A stretch of DNA of 22,242 nucleotides from Solirubrobacteraceae bacterium (GCA_030038955.1 JASHQV010000163.1:1-22242), one strand, 5' to 3'; positions 1 to 7,492 are shown, counted from the stretch's first letter. The notes: generated from the sequence alone by a model not told the origin. Translations and numbers: made by a program.

Positions 1-276
1 TTGTCGCTGATGACGACCGTGATCGTCGGCGACGGCGAGGCGGATCTGCGTGAGCGCGCCGCTCGGGTGGCGCAGGCGCAGGGTGGAGATCCGGCGCAGC
101 TGCTCTCAGACCCGCCGGAGTCGTGGGTGGTGGGGACGATCGACACCGCCGCCGAACAGCTGCAGGCGCTGCGCGAGGCCGGCGTCAGCCGCGTCATCTG
201 CCAGCACCTGGCGCACGCGGACACCGAGTTCGTGGCGCTGCTCGGAGAGCGCCTGGCGCCGCTCGTCGCCCGCTAG
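1..276 (+). CDS. LLM class (luciferase-like, probably F420-dependent) oxidoreductase, C-terminal part
   Basis: This is the last 91 codons of a gene whose 5' part lies outside the window; the TTG at base 1 is probably an internal codon rather than the true start. The residues around 42-70 (SWVVGTIDTAAEQLQALREAGVSRV, quoted in part: WVVGTIDTAAEQL) have the usual closing pattern of bacterial luciferase-like monooxygenases. In that pattern a 'G(T/S)xxxxxxQL' helix is followed by a 'GVxxVxxQ' strand that completes the TIM barrel. Members use reduced F420 or FMN to oxidise or reduce small organic substrates in the cytosol. The substrate cannot be told from this fragment, and the assignment to the F420 rather than FMN branch rests only on resemblance to actinobacterial members. 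The stop codon lies in the loop of a large hairpin. Confidence 0.75.
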   Translation: MSLMTTVIVGDGEADLRERAARVAQAQGGDPAQLLSDPPESWVVGTIDTAAEQLQALREAGVSRVICQHLAHADTEFVALLGERLAPLVAR

Positions 277-307
277 CGACGAGCGGCGCGACGATCGCTG
301 ATCGTCG
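256..307. terminator. Double hairpin between convergent genes
   Basis: Bases 256-269 pair perfectly with 276-289 (14 bp, six-base loop containing the TAG stop of the upstream gene). A second hairpin follows directly: 289-296 pairs with 300-307 around a three-base loop (GACGATC-GCT-GATCGTC core). It sits between two genes that face each other (stops at 276 and 334), where a bidirectional terminator is expected. No long T run follows, as is common in high-GC actinobacteria. Confidence 0.6.
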
Positions 308-333
308 TTCAAGCCAAGGCGCTCGCGTCGAGC

Positions 334-1704
334 TCAGGGGACCGCGACCGCCTCGCGCTCGTACAGCATCAGCAGGCAGTCGACGACCTGTGGGTCGAAT
401 TGCGTGCCGCGATTGGCGCGCAGCTCCGCAAGCGCGACATCGAGCGGCAGCCGCGCACGATACGGGCGGTCGGTGATCATCGCGTTGAAGGCGTCGCAGC
501 ACGCCACGATCCGGGCTTCGATCGCGATCTGCTCGCCGGCCAGCCGGTCCGGGTAGCCGTTGCCGTCGTAGTGCTCATGGCAGGAGCGCACGATCGCCCC
601 CACCTCGGCGAGCAGCCCGCCGACGTTCTCGAGCATCTTCTCGCCCGCGACCGTGTGGGTCTCGACGATCGCACGCTCCTCCGGGGTCAGCTTGCCTCGC
701 TTGTTGATGATCGCGTCGGGGATCGCGATCTTGCCGACGTCGTGCAGCAGCGCGGCCATCTCGAGGCGGCGCAGCTGATCGTCGTCGAGCTGCATCAGCG
801 GTCCCACCGCTCTCGTCAGATCGACGACGTCGCGACTGTGGCTGCCGGTGTAGGCGTCGTCCGCCTCCACCACGTCCCCGAGCAGCAGCGCGATCCCGCG
901 GTACGCGGACGACAGCTCGACCGCGGCTGCCAGCCGGGCCTGCCGGTCCTGCGCGAGGAATCTCAGCAGCCCGCACAGCGGCAGCGCCAGCAGCGCCGCC
1001 TCAGGCCGTCCGACCGCGGCGAGCGCGATCGCAAACGCGATCGGGCTGAGGCAGACGTCGATCACGTAGACGCGGCCGAGCAGCTTCAACGACAGCTGTG
1101 GGAAGCTCCCCAGTCGCAGTCCCTCGCGAACCAGGCTCGCCACCAGGTCGCAGGCGAGCTGGGCGGCCAGAGCGCCGAGCAGGATCGGCCAGTCGGACCA
1201 GTGAGGGCCGCTCACTCCCGCGAGCGAGAACACCAGCGCCGGTCCGATCGCGTAGAAGCTGTTGGCCACCGAGCTGACCGCGCGGTCCGGCGACCGCGAG
1301 CCGTCGATGTACGACGGCGACTTGCCCGCGACGGAGGCCGCGACCACCAGCAGCGGGACCCAGCCAGGCGGCACCGCGAACAGCATCGGAACGAGCACGA
1401 GCTGAGTCGGTGGCCCGTAGCCCGAGCCGACGTCGAACTCGATCCTGTAGGTGAGCGCGTACAGCGCGACGAACAGGACCACCACCGGGGCGGAGCGCGA
1501 GCCGCGTCCGGGCAGCCAGATCGCCAGCGGCACGGCGGTCAGCAGGAACGCCAGCGCGACCGCGGCCTCGGCGCGCAGCTCGCGGTCGGGCATCCGCTGC
1601 CTCAGGCCCGGGCGGAACTGCGCCAGCAGGCGCTCGACCCCCGCCGAGCTCGCCGGCGCGAAGCTGCCCGCGCCAACCCGTTCGCGATCAACTGCCCCGT
1701 TCAT
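334..1704 (-). CDS. Membrane-anchored HD-GYP c-di-GMP phosphodiesterase
   Basis: Predicted 456-residue protein. The N-terminal half carries several hydrophobic segments (for example around residues 31-48, 53-70, 80-105, 135-155 and 195-220), so it is an inner-membrane protein with a probable sensory membrane region. The C-terminal part, from about residue 280, is an HD-GYP domain. It shows the 'YTGSHS' entry helix, the metal-binding LLHDVGKIAIPD (His321-Asp322), and the signature HEHYDGNGYPDRL followed by a CDAFNAM helix. HD-GYP proteins hydrolyse cyclic di-GMP to pGpG/GMP. The open frame extends up to 1830, but ATG 1704 is chosen because GGAGGTGGAG lies directly before it. The gene is divergent from a c-di-GMP riboswitch and its secreted-protein gene, so it may influence the ligand of its neighbour. 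The signal sensed by the membrane region is unknown. Confidence 0.93.
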   Translation of the reverse strand: MNGAVDRERVGAGSFAPASSAGVERLLAQFRPGLRQRMPDRELRAEAAVALAFLLTAVPLAIWLPGRGSRSAPVVVLFVALYALTYRIEFDVGSGYGPPTQLVLVPMLFAVPPGWVPLLVVAASVAGKSPSYIDGSRSPDRAVSSVANSFYAIGPALVFSLAGVSGPHWSDWPILLGALAAQLACDLVASLVREGLRLGSFPQLSLKLLGRVYVIDVCLSPIAFAIALAAVGRPEAALLALPLCGLLRFLAQDRQARLAAAVELSSAYRGIALLLGDVVEADDAYTGSHSRDVVDLTRAVGPLMQLDDDQLRRLEMAALLHDVGKIAIPDAIINKRGKLTPEERAIVETHTVAGEKMLENVGGLLAEVGAIVRSCHEHYDGNGYPDRLAGEQIAIEARIVACCDAFNAMITDRPYRARLPLDVALAELRANRGTQFDPQVVDCLLMLYEREAVAVP

Positions 1705-1840
1705 CTCCACCTCCGGTATCGGCGCGTCCGCCGCCCGCCTGCAGCCGATCCGGTACTGCCCGCTAGAACAAGTGTCCAGAAACTCCAGAAAGTGGTGAAC
1801 CACGCCGAGGCAAGCGTCGTAGAGGTCCACAGATCACATA

Positions 1841-1924
1841 GGGGCTGCTCAGGGCAAACCCGTCGCGAGGCGGGGACGCAAAGCAAGAGGTCTCGCCCGG
1901 CGAGATGGCTCGGCTGCCAGCTCT
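1841..1924 (+). promoter_or_regulatory. c-di-GMP-I (GEMM) riboswitch
   Basis: The conserved GEMM strings are present: AGGGCAAACC (1851-1860) and GGGACGCAAAGC (1873-1884). The expected fold can be drawn by hand. P1 is 1841-1847 with 1918-1924 (7 bp, two G-U pairs). P2 is 1859-1864 with 1869-1874, capped by a GCGA (GNRA) tetraloop at 1865-1868. P3 is 1891-1896 with 1900-1905, closed at its base by G1883-C1884 with G1908-C1909, followed by CGGCTGCC. GNRA docking into P3 is characteristic of the class. It sits just upstream of a secreted-protein gene and opposite a c-di-GMP phosphodiesterase gene, which agrees with the ligand. The GEMM-Ib variant that prefers 3',5'-cGAMP cannot be excluded by eye. 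Confidence 0.88.
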
Positions 1925-1977
1925 CGTCCACGGTTCGGCGGGGAGCACGGACCATGAAGATGAGGGGAGACAAGCAG

Positions 1978-2610
1978 ATGGGATTCAAGTGCAGGGTCGC
2001 GGCGCTGGCGGCATGCTCGACGCTGGCCCTGGCAGGTTTCGCCGCCGGTGGGGCGCAGGCCGGCATCCTCTCGCTGCTGCCGGGAGCGTGCGGGAACCAG
2101 CCGGAGTCGCAGCCGTTCCTTCAGTGGGGGGATACGAACGAGTACACGCCCGTTCCCGGAGGCAGCTTCGAGCCCGGCTCGGCGCCGTGGACGCTGACCG
2201 GCGGAGCTAGCGTCGTCAGCGGCAACGAGACCTTCTACGTGAGCTCCAAATCGGATTCGCACTCCTTGGCGTTGCCGGCCGGCAGCTCGGCGACGAGCCC
2301 GGCATCGTGCACCGACATCTACCACCCGACGTTGCGGCTGTTCCTGCGGAACACCGGCTCGGTGCGGTCGCACCTGACCGTGGATGCGCTGTACCCGGGG
2401 CTGCTGGGCGGCGTGCAGACGGCCGAGATCGGCAGCCTCACCGGCTCGAGCAGCTGGGAGCCGACGCCGCAGCTGGAGCTGCTGGTCGACAACCTGATGG
2501 CGACGCTGTCGCTCGACCAGACCGCGATCGCGTTCCGCTTCGCGCCCGCCGACAGCCTCGGCAACTGGCGCATCGACGACGTCTATCTCGATCCGTTCTG
2601 CCGCGGCTGA
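1978..2610 (+). CDS. Secreted beta-rich protein under riboswitch control
   Basis: 210 residues. The first 27 form a Sec signal peptide (positive MGFKCR, a long Ala/Leu-rich core, and a cleavage site near AGGAQA-G). The mature part is Ser/Gly/Thr-rich with alternating hydrophobic strands. It has an early 'GGSFE' then 'W(T/S)LTGGASVVSGNE' segment and a closing 'NWRIDDVYLDPFCRG', a layout like carbohydrate-binding jelly-roll domains. Three Cys in the mature part (CGNQ, SCTD, FCRG) leave at least one unpaired. I know no assigned function; I recall similar proteins from Thermoleophilia genomes but cannot verify this here. ATG 1978 is preferred because AGGGGAG (1963-1969) lies eight bases before it; ATG 1954 is an in-frame alternative. 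The c-di-GMP aptamer directly upstream suggests a surface, adhesion or matrix role. Confidence 0.82.
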   Translation: MGFKCRVAALAACSTLALAGFAAGGAQAGILSLLPGACGNQPESQPFLQWGDTNEYTPVPGGSFEPGSAPWTLTGGASVVSGNETFYVSSKSDSHSLALPAGSSATSPASCTDIYHPTLRLFLRNTGSVRSHLTVDALYPGLLGGVQTAEIGSLTGSSSWEPTPQLELLVDNLMATLSLDQTAIAFRFAPADSLGNWRIDDVYLDPFCRG

Positions 2611-2646
2611 GCCGCGGCTGGACCGGCTCAGATAACGATCCCCGGC

Positions 2647-2806
2647 GGTCCGGCCCGCGCGACGGCGCGGGCCGGACCGGCTATGCCCGCGCGACTACGT
2701 GCCCTCGATCGGCTACGTCCGCGCGACTGCGTGCCCTCGATCGGCTATGCCCGCGCGACGGCGCCGACCGGACAGGTTGGTCGCACGCGACGGCGCGGCC
2801 CGGACC
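2647..2806. repeat. Five 32-bp direct repeats upstream of the tryptophan dioxygenase gene
   Basis: Five contiguous units of exactly 32 bp: 2647-2678, 2679-2710, 2711-2742, 2743-2774 and 2775-2806. Units 2 and 3 differ at only a few bases (GGCTAYGYCCGCGCGACT start). All five keep the core CGCGCGAC (CACGCGAC in unit 5) at unit positions 10-17. A sixth, degenerate start (GGCTAGG, 2807) contains the -10-like TAGGCT of the next gene. Unit 1 is also a near-perfect palindrome: a 14-bp stem, 2647-2660 with 2665-2678, loop GACG. It could therefore also terminate the upstream transcript. The 32-bp period is close to three turns of B-DNA. Confidence 0.85.
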
Positions 2807-2809
2807 GGC

Positions 2810-2815
2810 TAGGCT
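2810..2815 (+). promoter_or_regulatory. Putative -10 box, TAGGCT, for the TDO gene
   Basis: TAGGCT lies nine bases before the TTG start at 2825, and no Shine-Dalgarno is present. A TSS about seven bases after the box would leave only some three untranslated bases. The same arrangement recurs before other genes in this window. Confidence 0.5.
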
Positions 2816-2824
2816 CGGGCCCCG

Positions 2825-3610
2825 TTGCCTGACCGCTCGCTCACCTACTCCTCGTACCTGGCGCTGGACGAGCTGCTGGGCGCCCAGCACACGAGCTCCG
2901 ATGAGCACGACGAGCTGCTGTTCATCATCATCCACCAGGTCTACGAGCTGTGGTTCAAGCAGCTGCTGCACGAGGCCGCGCGCCTGCAGGACCGGCTCGA
3001 GGCGGGCGACGCGCCGCACGCCGTGCACACCGCCAGGCGGATGCTGACGATCCTCAAGACCGTGGTCGCCCAGATCGACGTGCTGGAGACGATGAACCCC
3101 AGCCAGTTCCTCTCATTCCGCGGTCACCTGGAGGCGGCCAGCGGCTTCCAGTCGGCCCAGTTCCGCGAGCTGGAGGCGGTCCTCGGCCGCCGCGACCCGG
3201 CGATGCTGCGCGCCTATCCCGAGGCATCTCCGGCCCGCACCCGCATCGACGCGGCGCTCAAGCGGGCGTCGCTGTACGACTCGCTGCTGCGCTACCTCGC
3301 GAGTCACGGCTACCCGGTTCCCGCCCGGGCGTTGGAGCGAGACGTCACGCAGCCACTCGAACCCGATCCCGAAGTCCAGCGCGCGATTCTCGCCGCCTAT
3401 CGCGACGACGGCGACGCCGCGCAGATGTGCGAGCGGATGGTCGATCTCGACGAGGGCCTGATGGAGTGGCGCTACCGCCACGTGCAGATGGTCAAGCGGA
3501 CGATCGGCGACCGTACCGGCACCGGCGGCTCGTCCGGCGCGCGCTACCTCGCCTCGACGCTGCTGTCACCGGCCTTCCCCGACCTGTGGGCCGTGCGCAC
3601 AGAGCTGTGA
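2825..3610 (+). CDS. kynA: Tryptophan 2,3-dioxygenase
   Basis: 261 residues, close to the usual bacterial TDO length of about 260-290. This cytosolic heme enzyme opens the indole ring of L-tryptophan with O2, giving N-formylkynurenine, the first step of the kynurenine pathway. Family signatures: LTYSSYLALDELLGAQ near the start, then DEHDELLFIIIHQVYELWFKQLLHE (residues 26-50; His37 would be the distal substrate-contacting His), then a C-terminal EWRYRHVQMVKRTIG (His219 in the position of the proximal heme ligand) and GTGGSSGARYL. The start is a TTG with no Shine-Dalgarno but with TAGGCT nine bases upstream. An array of 32-bp repeats abuts the promoter. The stop codon overlaps the start of the kynureninase gene by four bases, so the two are one operon. 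Confidence 0.95.
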   Translation: MPDRSLTYSSYLALDELLGAQHTSSDEHDELLFIIIHQVYELWFKQLLHEAARLQDRLEAGDAPHAVHTARRMLTILKTVVAQIDVLETMNPSQFLSFRGHLEAASGFQSAQFRELEAVLGRRDPAMLRAYPEASPARTRIDAALKRASLYDSLLRYLASHGYPVPARALERDVTQPLEPDPEVQRAILAAYRDDGDAAQMCERMVDLDEGLMEWRYRHVQMVKRTIGDRTGTGGSSGARYLASTLLSPAFPDLWAVRTEL

Positions 3611-4758
3611 TCCCTGGCCTGGCCCAGCACTACACGCGCTTCCACGTCAGCGAGCGACTGCTGCTGACCGGACACTCGCACCAGGCCTGGCCAGACGTGG
3701 CGATGCGCGGAGTCGCCGAGGCGTTCGACGATGCAGCCGCGCTCGTGGACGGCAAGTGGCCGCGGGCGTTCGCCAAGGCCGACCGCCTCCGCCGGGCGTA
3801 CGCGGCGCTGATCGGCGATCCCGGCGCGGCGATCGCGCTGGGGGCGAGCACGCACGAGCTGGTCGTGCGCTTCCTCTCGGCGCTGCCGCTGCGCAGGCGC
3901 CCGCGGCTCGTCACCACCGACGGCGAGTTTCACACGCTGCGCCGTCAGCTCGGCCGCCTCGCCGAGGAGGGCCTCGAGGTGGTGAGGGTGCCGGCCCGCC
4001 CGGTTGACGACCTGGCCGAGCGGCTCGCCGCCGCGGTCGACGCGAACACCGCCGCCGTGCTCGTCTCGGCGGTCCTGTTCGAGGACTCGCGGATCGTTCC
4101 CGGCCTCGACGAGCTGGCCCGCGCGGCCGGCGCCGCCGAGCTCCTGATCGACGCCTACCACGCGCTTGGGGCGGTGCCGTTCGCGGCGCCGCCGAACGCC
4201 TGGGTCGTCGGTGGCGGCTACAAGTACCTGCAGCTGGGGGAGGGCAACTGCTTCCTGCGCGTGCCCGTGCACGCTTGCGAGTGGAGGCCGGTGGTGACCG
4301 GTTGGTACGCCGAGTTTGCGCTCCTGTCCGTGGATGCGGGCGGTGACGCCCGCATTCCGTTTCCGTCAGGCGCCGCGGCGTTTGCCGGGGCCACGTACGA
4401 CCCTGTCAGCCACTACCGGGCCGCGCAGGTGCTGGATTTCTTCGCCGAGCACGGGCTCACCCCCGAGGTCCTGCGCGAGTCCTATCAGGCACAGCTTGCG
4501 ATCCTCGCCGAGGCGTTCGATGCGCTCGGGTTGCGCGACCAGGTGATCACGCGCGATCGCGACACCCCGCTCGACCGCTTCGGCGGCTTCCTCGCGCTGC
4601 GCTGCGAGCGTGCTGCGGCGGCCTCCCAGGAGTTGCTCGCTCGCGGCGTCCACACCGACAGCCGCGGGCCGTTCCTGCGGCTCGGGCCGGCGCCTTACCT
4701 GAGCGACGTGCAACTGGAGCGCGCGATCGCCGAGCTCGGCGCCGTGCTCGCCGGGTAG
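3607..4758 (+). CDS. kynU: Kynureninase (PLP-dependent)
   Basis: 383 residues starting at the GTG that overlaps the TDO stop (GTGA), indicating translational coupling. Fold-type I PLP enzyme. The pocket Asp/His are in LLIDAYHALG (Asp182, His185) and the Schiff-base lysine is Lys206 in GGGYKYLQLGEGNCFLRVP. The pre-lysine glycines, the GEGNCFLR context and the C-terminal DSRGPFLRLGPAPYLSD fit kynureninase better than cysteine desulfurases. It cleaves kynurenine to anthranilate and alanine. Formylkynurenine formamidase, needed between TDO and this step, is absent from the locus and must be supplied elsewhere or replaced by a promiscuous hydrolase. The open frame runs far upstream to 2950, but that stretch lies antiphase inside the TDO gene and is not expected to be translated. 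Confidence 0.9.
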   Translation: MIPGLAQHYTRFHVSERLLLTGHSHQAWPDVAMRGVAEAFDDAAALVDGKWPRAFAKADRLRRAYAALIGDPGAAIALGASTHELVVRFLSALPLRRRPRLVTTDGEFHTLRRQLGRLAEEGLEVVRVPARPVDDLAERLAAAVDANTAAVLVSAVLFEDSRIVPGLDELARAAGAAELLIDAYHALGAVPFAAPPNAWVVGGGYKYLQLGEGNCFLRVPVHACEWRPVVTGWYAEFALLSVDAGGDARIPFPSGAAAFAGATYDPVSHYRAAQVLDFFAEHGLTPEVLRESYQAQLAILAEAFDALGLRDQVITRDRDTPLDRFGGFLALRCERAAAASQELLARGVHTDSRGPFLRLGPAPYLSDVQLERAIAELGAVLAG

Positions 4759-4780
4759 GGCTGCTCGATTCCGGGGATCG

Positions 4781-4818
4781 GTGGATGCGAAGCGCGCTAT
4801 AGCGACGCTTACATCCAC
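4781..4818. terminator. Bidirectional hairpin between kynU and the cyclase-like gene
   Basis: Nested inverted repeat: GTGGATG (4781-4787) pairs with CATCCAC (4812-4818), AAGCG (4790-4794) with CGCTT (4806-4810), and the tip CGCTATAGCG (4795-4804) is itself palindromic. It lies in the 114-base gap between two convergent stops (4758 and 4873), so a two-way terminator is the simplest reading. The rest of the gap shows nothing else. Confidence 0.65.
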
Positions 4819-4872
4819 AGCTCGCGCAAAGTCCGCGGCCCATGACGATCGGGCAGCGCTGACGTCGGTCGG

Positions 4873-7449
4873 TCAGCCGCTCGTGACGCCGGCGCGGCAC
4901 AGCTCACACGTGTGGGTGACGCGCCGGGAGGCGGGGACGAGCTCGGCTCGCCGTTTTGCCTCCGTTACCCCGGCGGGTCCGAGTCTCTGCTCGGCGCGCT
5001 CGAGCGGCTCTCCGCTCAACATGTGGAACGCGGCGCCAGCGCGACCCCCGATCTCGGCGGCGTGCTGCTCGGCGATCCCCAGCACCTCCATCGCCTCCGC
5101 GTCCTGGTTTGAGGCGGCGAGGGCGAGCGCGGTACCCATCAAGTCGAACAGGATCTGCAGGGCATTGCTGCGCCTCTCCGCCTCCTCCAGGGAGAGGGCG
5201 TAGTAGTTGAGGGCTTCGCCGAAGCGGCCGTGCATCGCGGCCATGTCCCCGCGCAGCGTGTACTTACGCCAGATGAAATCGGCGTCGCAGCGCTCGGCGA
5301 GTCGCTCGGCTTGCTCGAGCAGCCGGTTGGCACGATCGAAGTCACCTCGGGCGAGATGAGCCTGCGAGTTCAGACATAGCGCTCCCGTCAGGTATGCCTC
5401 GTCGTCGGGATCTGCCAGCCGCACACCTTCGTCGGTGTCCTGTGCGCCTTGTACGAGATCGCCGGCTCTGATCACGTGCAACGTGCCGCGGATTAGCAGC
5501 GCGTACGAGCGGGCGTGGTCGCCAGGCGCCACCTCAACTGCCTGGTTTGTGGCCTTGAGGGCCTCGTCGATCCTGCCAGCGCCGAAACAAGCCCAGCCCA
5601 GCGCCATCAGCTCGAGCGATAGCTGCTCAGGATCCTCGCTGGGCGCAGCCATCAACAGCTCTGCAGTCATCAGGGCGTCGCGGATGTAACCGCGATCGGC
5701 ACTGAGATTGGCGTGCGCCGCGGCGATCGGACGGAAGATCGGGTCACCGATTGTCCTCGCCCAGCGCATTGCAGCCGCTCGCTCGGGGGTGGCGTCCACG
5801 GCGGCCCGATATTTCGCCCGTGTGGTGAAAATCCATCGGGCGGGCCAGATGATTTCCAGCTGCCGCTTTGCGTGGGCCCGCCGCCGCGCTTCGCCGTCGA
5901 GGGAGGCGTCGAGCTGCCGCGAGGCGATCTGGCGCAACCCTTCGGGCAGGCCGAAGCGGATGCGCCCGTCGCCCGACTCAAACCGCCGCACCAGCGCGAC
6001 CTCGAGCAGGCGAAACAGCGCCTCCAGTACGTCCACACCGTCGCGTCCGCAGACCGCCTCCAGCTCCTCCACCTCGACTGGGCCGGCGAACGCACCCAGG
6101 CGCGTGAACAGATTGCGCGCGTCCGAATCGAGCAGCGCGAGGCTCCAGTCCACGGTGGCCTGCAGCGATCGATGGCGCTCCGGGCGATCCGATCGGTCGT
6201 CCCTGAGCATGTCGGCCGAGCTGTGCAGCCGGTCGAGGAGCTGCTGCGGGGAGAGCAGCGCGAGGCGCGCGGCGGCCAGCTCGAGCGCCAGGGGCAGGCC
6301 GTCGAGCAGATGGACAAGCTCGACGAGAGCGGCGCGGTTTCGCTCGTCGATCCGGATCGACGGGTTGCGCCGTCGGGCGACGCGCTCGATCAGCGCCAGC
6401 GCCGCTTCGTCGTCCAGCGAGTCCAGTGGCAGGCAGAGCTCATCGGCGATCCGCAGCGGCGACTGGGAGGTGGCCAGGATCTGCAGGTCGGGTAGTGACT
6501 CCAGCAGCGGGCTCAGGTCCGGCGCCGCCGCAAGCAGATGGTCGAGGTTGTCCAGGTACAGCAATGTTCGGCCGTGTCCTCGCAGCAGCGCGGTGACCGC
6601 CTCGGCGGCCGAGCTCTGCGTCTCCACGCGCGCGCCGACGGCGGTGGCGATCGCGGGGAGCACCTCCGACGGATCGCGGAGTGCGGCGAGGTCGACCAGC
6701 CACACGCCGCCCTCGAAGCTGTCCAGCAGCTGATGGGAGGCCGCGAGCGCGAGCGTCGTCTTGCCGGCGCCGCTGCGTCCGGTCAACGTGACCAGTCGCT
6801 CGCGCTGCCCGCTGAGGGCTTCGGTCAGCTGCTGCAGCTCGGCGTCGCGTCCGACCAGCACTTGGACGCCGGCCGGAAGGTTGTTGGGCCGGGCTGTCTC
6901 CACGCGCGGGGGCGGGAAGGCGCTGGCGCCGCGGCCGTCGATCACCGCGCAGTACAGATGCTCGGGCTGGGGAAAGTCCTTGAGCCGGTGCGTGCCGAGC
7001 GAGTCAGCCGGTAGCGATTCGGCCAGCAGCTGGCGGGCGGCGGCGCTCAGCAGCAGCTGGCCGCCGTGCGCAGCGCCGGCGATCCGTGCGGCGCGATGCA
7101 CCTCCAGCCCCACGTATCCGAGCGGATTGCGCTCGACATAGCCGACGTGTAGCCCCATGCGCACCTTCAGCCCGCCGACCTCGGAGGGCCACGCGTGGTC
7201 GCGAACCGCCCGCAACGCGTCGACCGCTGCCCGCGCCGCGGCGGCCGGGTCGCTGAAGGTGGTGAAGAAGGCGTCGCCTTCGGTCCCGTCCACCCAGCCG
7301 CCCTCCGCCTCGATCGCCCCACCGATCAGCCGGTGATGCTCACCGAGCACCTCTGGCCAGCGCGGGCCTACCTGTCTGGCCAGCTCGGTCGAGCCCTCGA
7401 TGTCAGTGAACAGCAGGGCGATCGTCCCCACCGGCGGGGTTGCTGCCAT
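4873..7449 (-). CDS. Class III cyclase-like / NB-ARC-type ATPase / TPR regulator
   Basis: 858 residues from ATG 7449. Residues about 8-170 form a class III adenylyl cyclase homology domain, with the metal Asp16 in LLFTDIEGST, the second Asp59 in GTEGDAFFTTF, and a GLEVHRAARI helix. Residues about 195-500 are a P-loop ATPase: GRSGAGKTT with Lys230, then a Walker B-like TLLYLDNLDHLL, then an STAND-like helical region. From about 560 to 830 come degenerate TPR helices. The protein ends in CELC. The cyclase centre is altered: the usual adenine-selecting Lys before TEGD is Gly, and the usual Asn before RAAR is His, so ring-forming activity is doubtful. The family links a signal to ATPase-driven oligomerisation, and no DNA-binding domain is seen here. 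A GTG at 7455 directly behind TAGGCT is the alternative (leaderless) start; ATG 7449 has GGAG five bases upstream. Confidence 0.88.
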   Translation of the reverse strand: MAATPPVGTIALLFTDIEGSTELARQVGPRWPEVLGEHHRLIGGAIEAEGGWVDGTEGDAFFTTFSDPAAAARAAVDALRAVRDHAWPSEVGGLKVRMGLHVGYVERNPLGYVGLEVHRAARIAGAAHGGQLLLSAAARQLLAESLPADSLGTHRLKDFPQPEHLYCAVIDGRGASAFPPPRVETARPNNLPAGVQVLVGRDAELQQLTEALSGQRERLVTLTGRSGAGKTTLALAASHQLLDSFEGGVWLVDLAALRDPSEVLPAIATAVGARVETQSSAAEAVTALLRGHGRTLLYLDNLDHLLAAAPDLSPLLESLPDLQILATSQSPLRIADELCLPLDSLDDEAALALIERVARRRNPSIRIDERNRAALVELVHLLDGLPLALELAAARLALLSPQQLLDRLHSSADMLRDDRSDRPERHRSLQATVDWSLALLDSDARNLFTRLGAFAGPVEVEELEAVCGRDGVDVLEALFRLLEVALVRRFESGDGRIRFGLPEGLRQIASRQLDASLDGEARRRAHAKRQLEIIWPARWIFTTRAKYRAAVDATPERAAAMRWARTIGDPIFRPIAAAHANLSADRGYIRDALMTAELLMAAPSEDPEQLSLELMALGWACFGAGRIDEALKATNQAVEVAPGDHARSYALLIRGTLHVIRAGDLVQGAQDTDEGVRLADPDDEAYLTGALCLNSQAHLARGDFDRANRLLEQAERLAERCDADFIWRKYTLRGDMAAMHGRFGEALNYYALSLEEAERRSNALQILFDLMGTALALAASNQDAEAMEVLGIAEQHAAEIGGRAGAAFHMLSGEPLERAEQRLGPAGVTEAKRRAELVPASRRVTHTCELCRAGVTSG

Positions 7450-7461
7450 CGTCACTCCGCA

Positions 7462-7467
7462 AGCCTA
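7462..7467 (-). promoter_or_regulatory. Putative -10 box, TAGGCT, for the cyclase-like gene
   Basis: On the minus strand TAGGCT is followed by six bases and then GTG-ACG-ATG. A TSS seven bases after the box would fall on the G of the GTG at 7455, giving a leaderless mRNA. The ATG at 7449 would then be reached through GGAG (7460-7457) instead. Confidence 0.4.
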
Positions 7468-7492
7468 CGGGAGCCCGGGCGCTCAGCAGCCC

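Noticed and set aside
400..1977. Very long plus-strand open frame covering the HD-GYP gene and continuing into the secreted protein.
   Set aside because: It is antisense to a clear HD-GYP gene, has Arg/Gln/His-rich shadow composition, and only its last 210 codons form a real gene.
2647..2806. CRISPR array reading of the 32-bp units.
   Set aside because: The units are contiguous with no unique spacers and no cas genes nearby.
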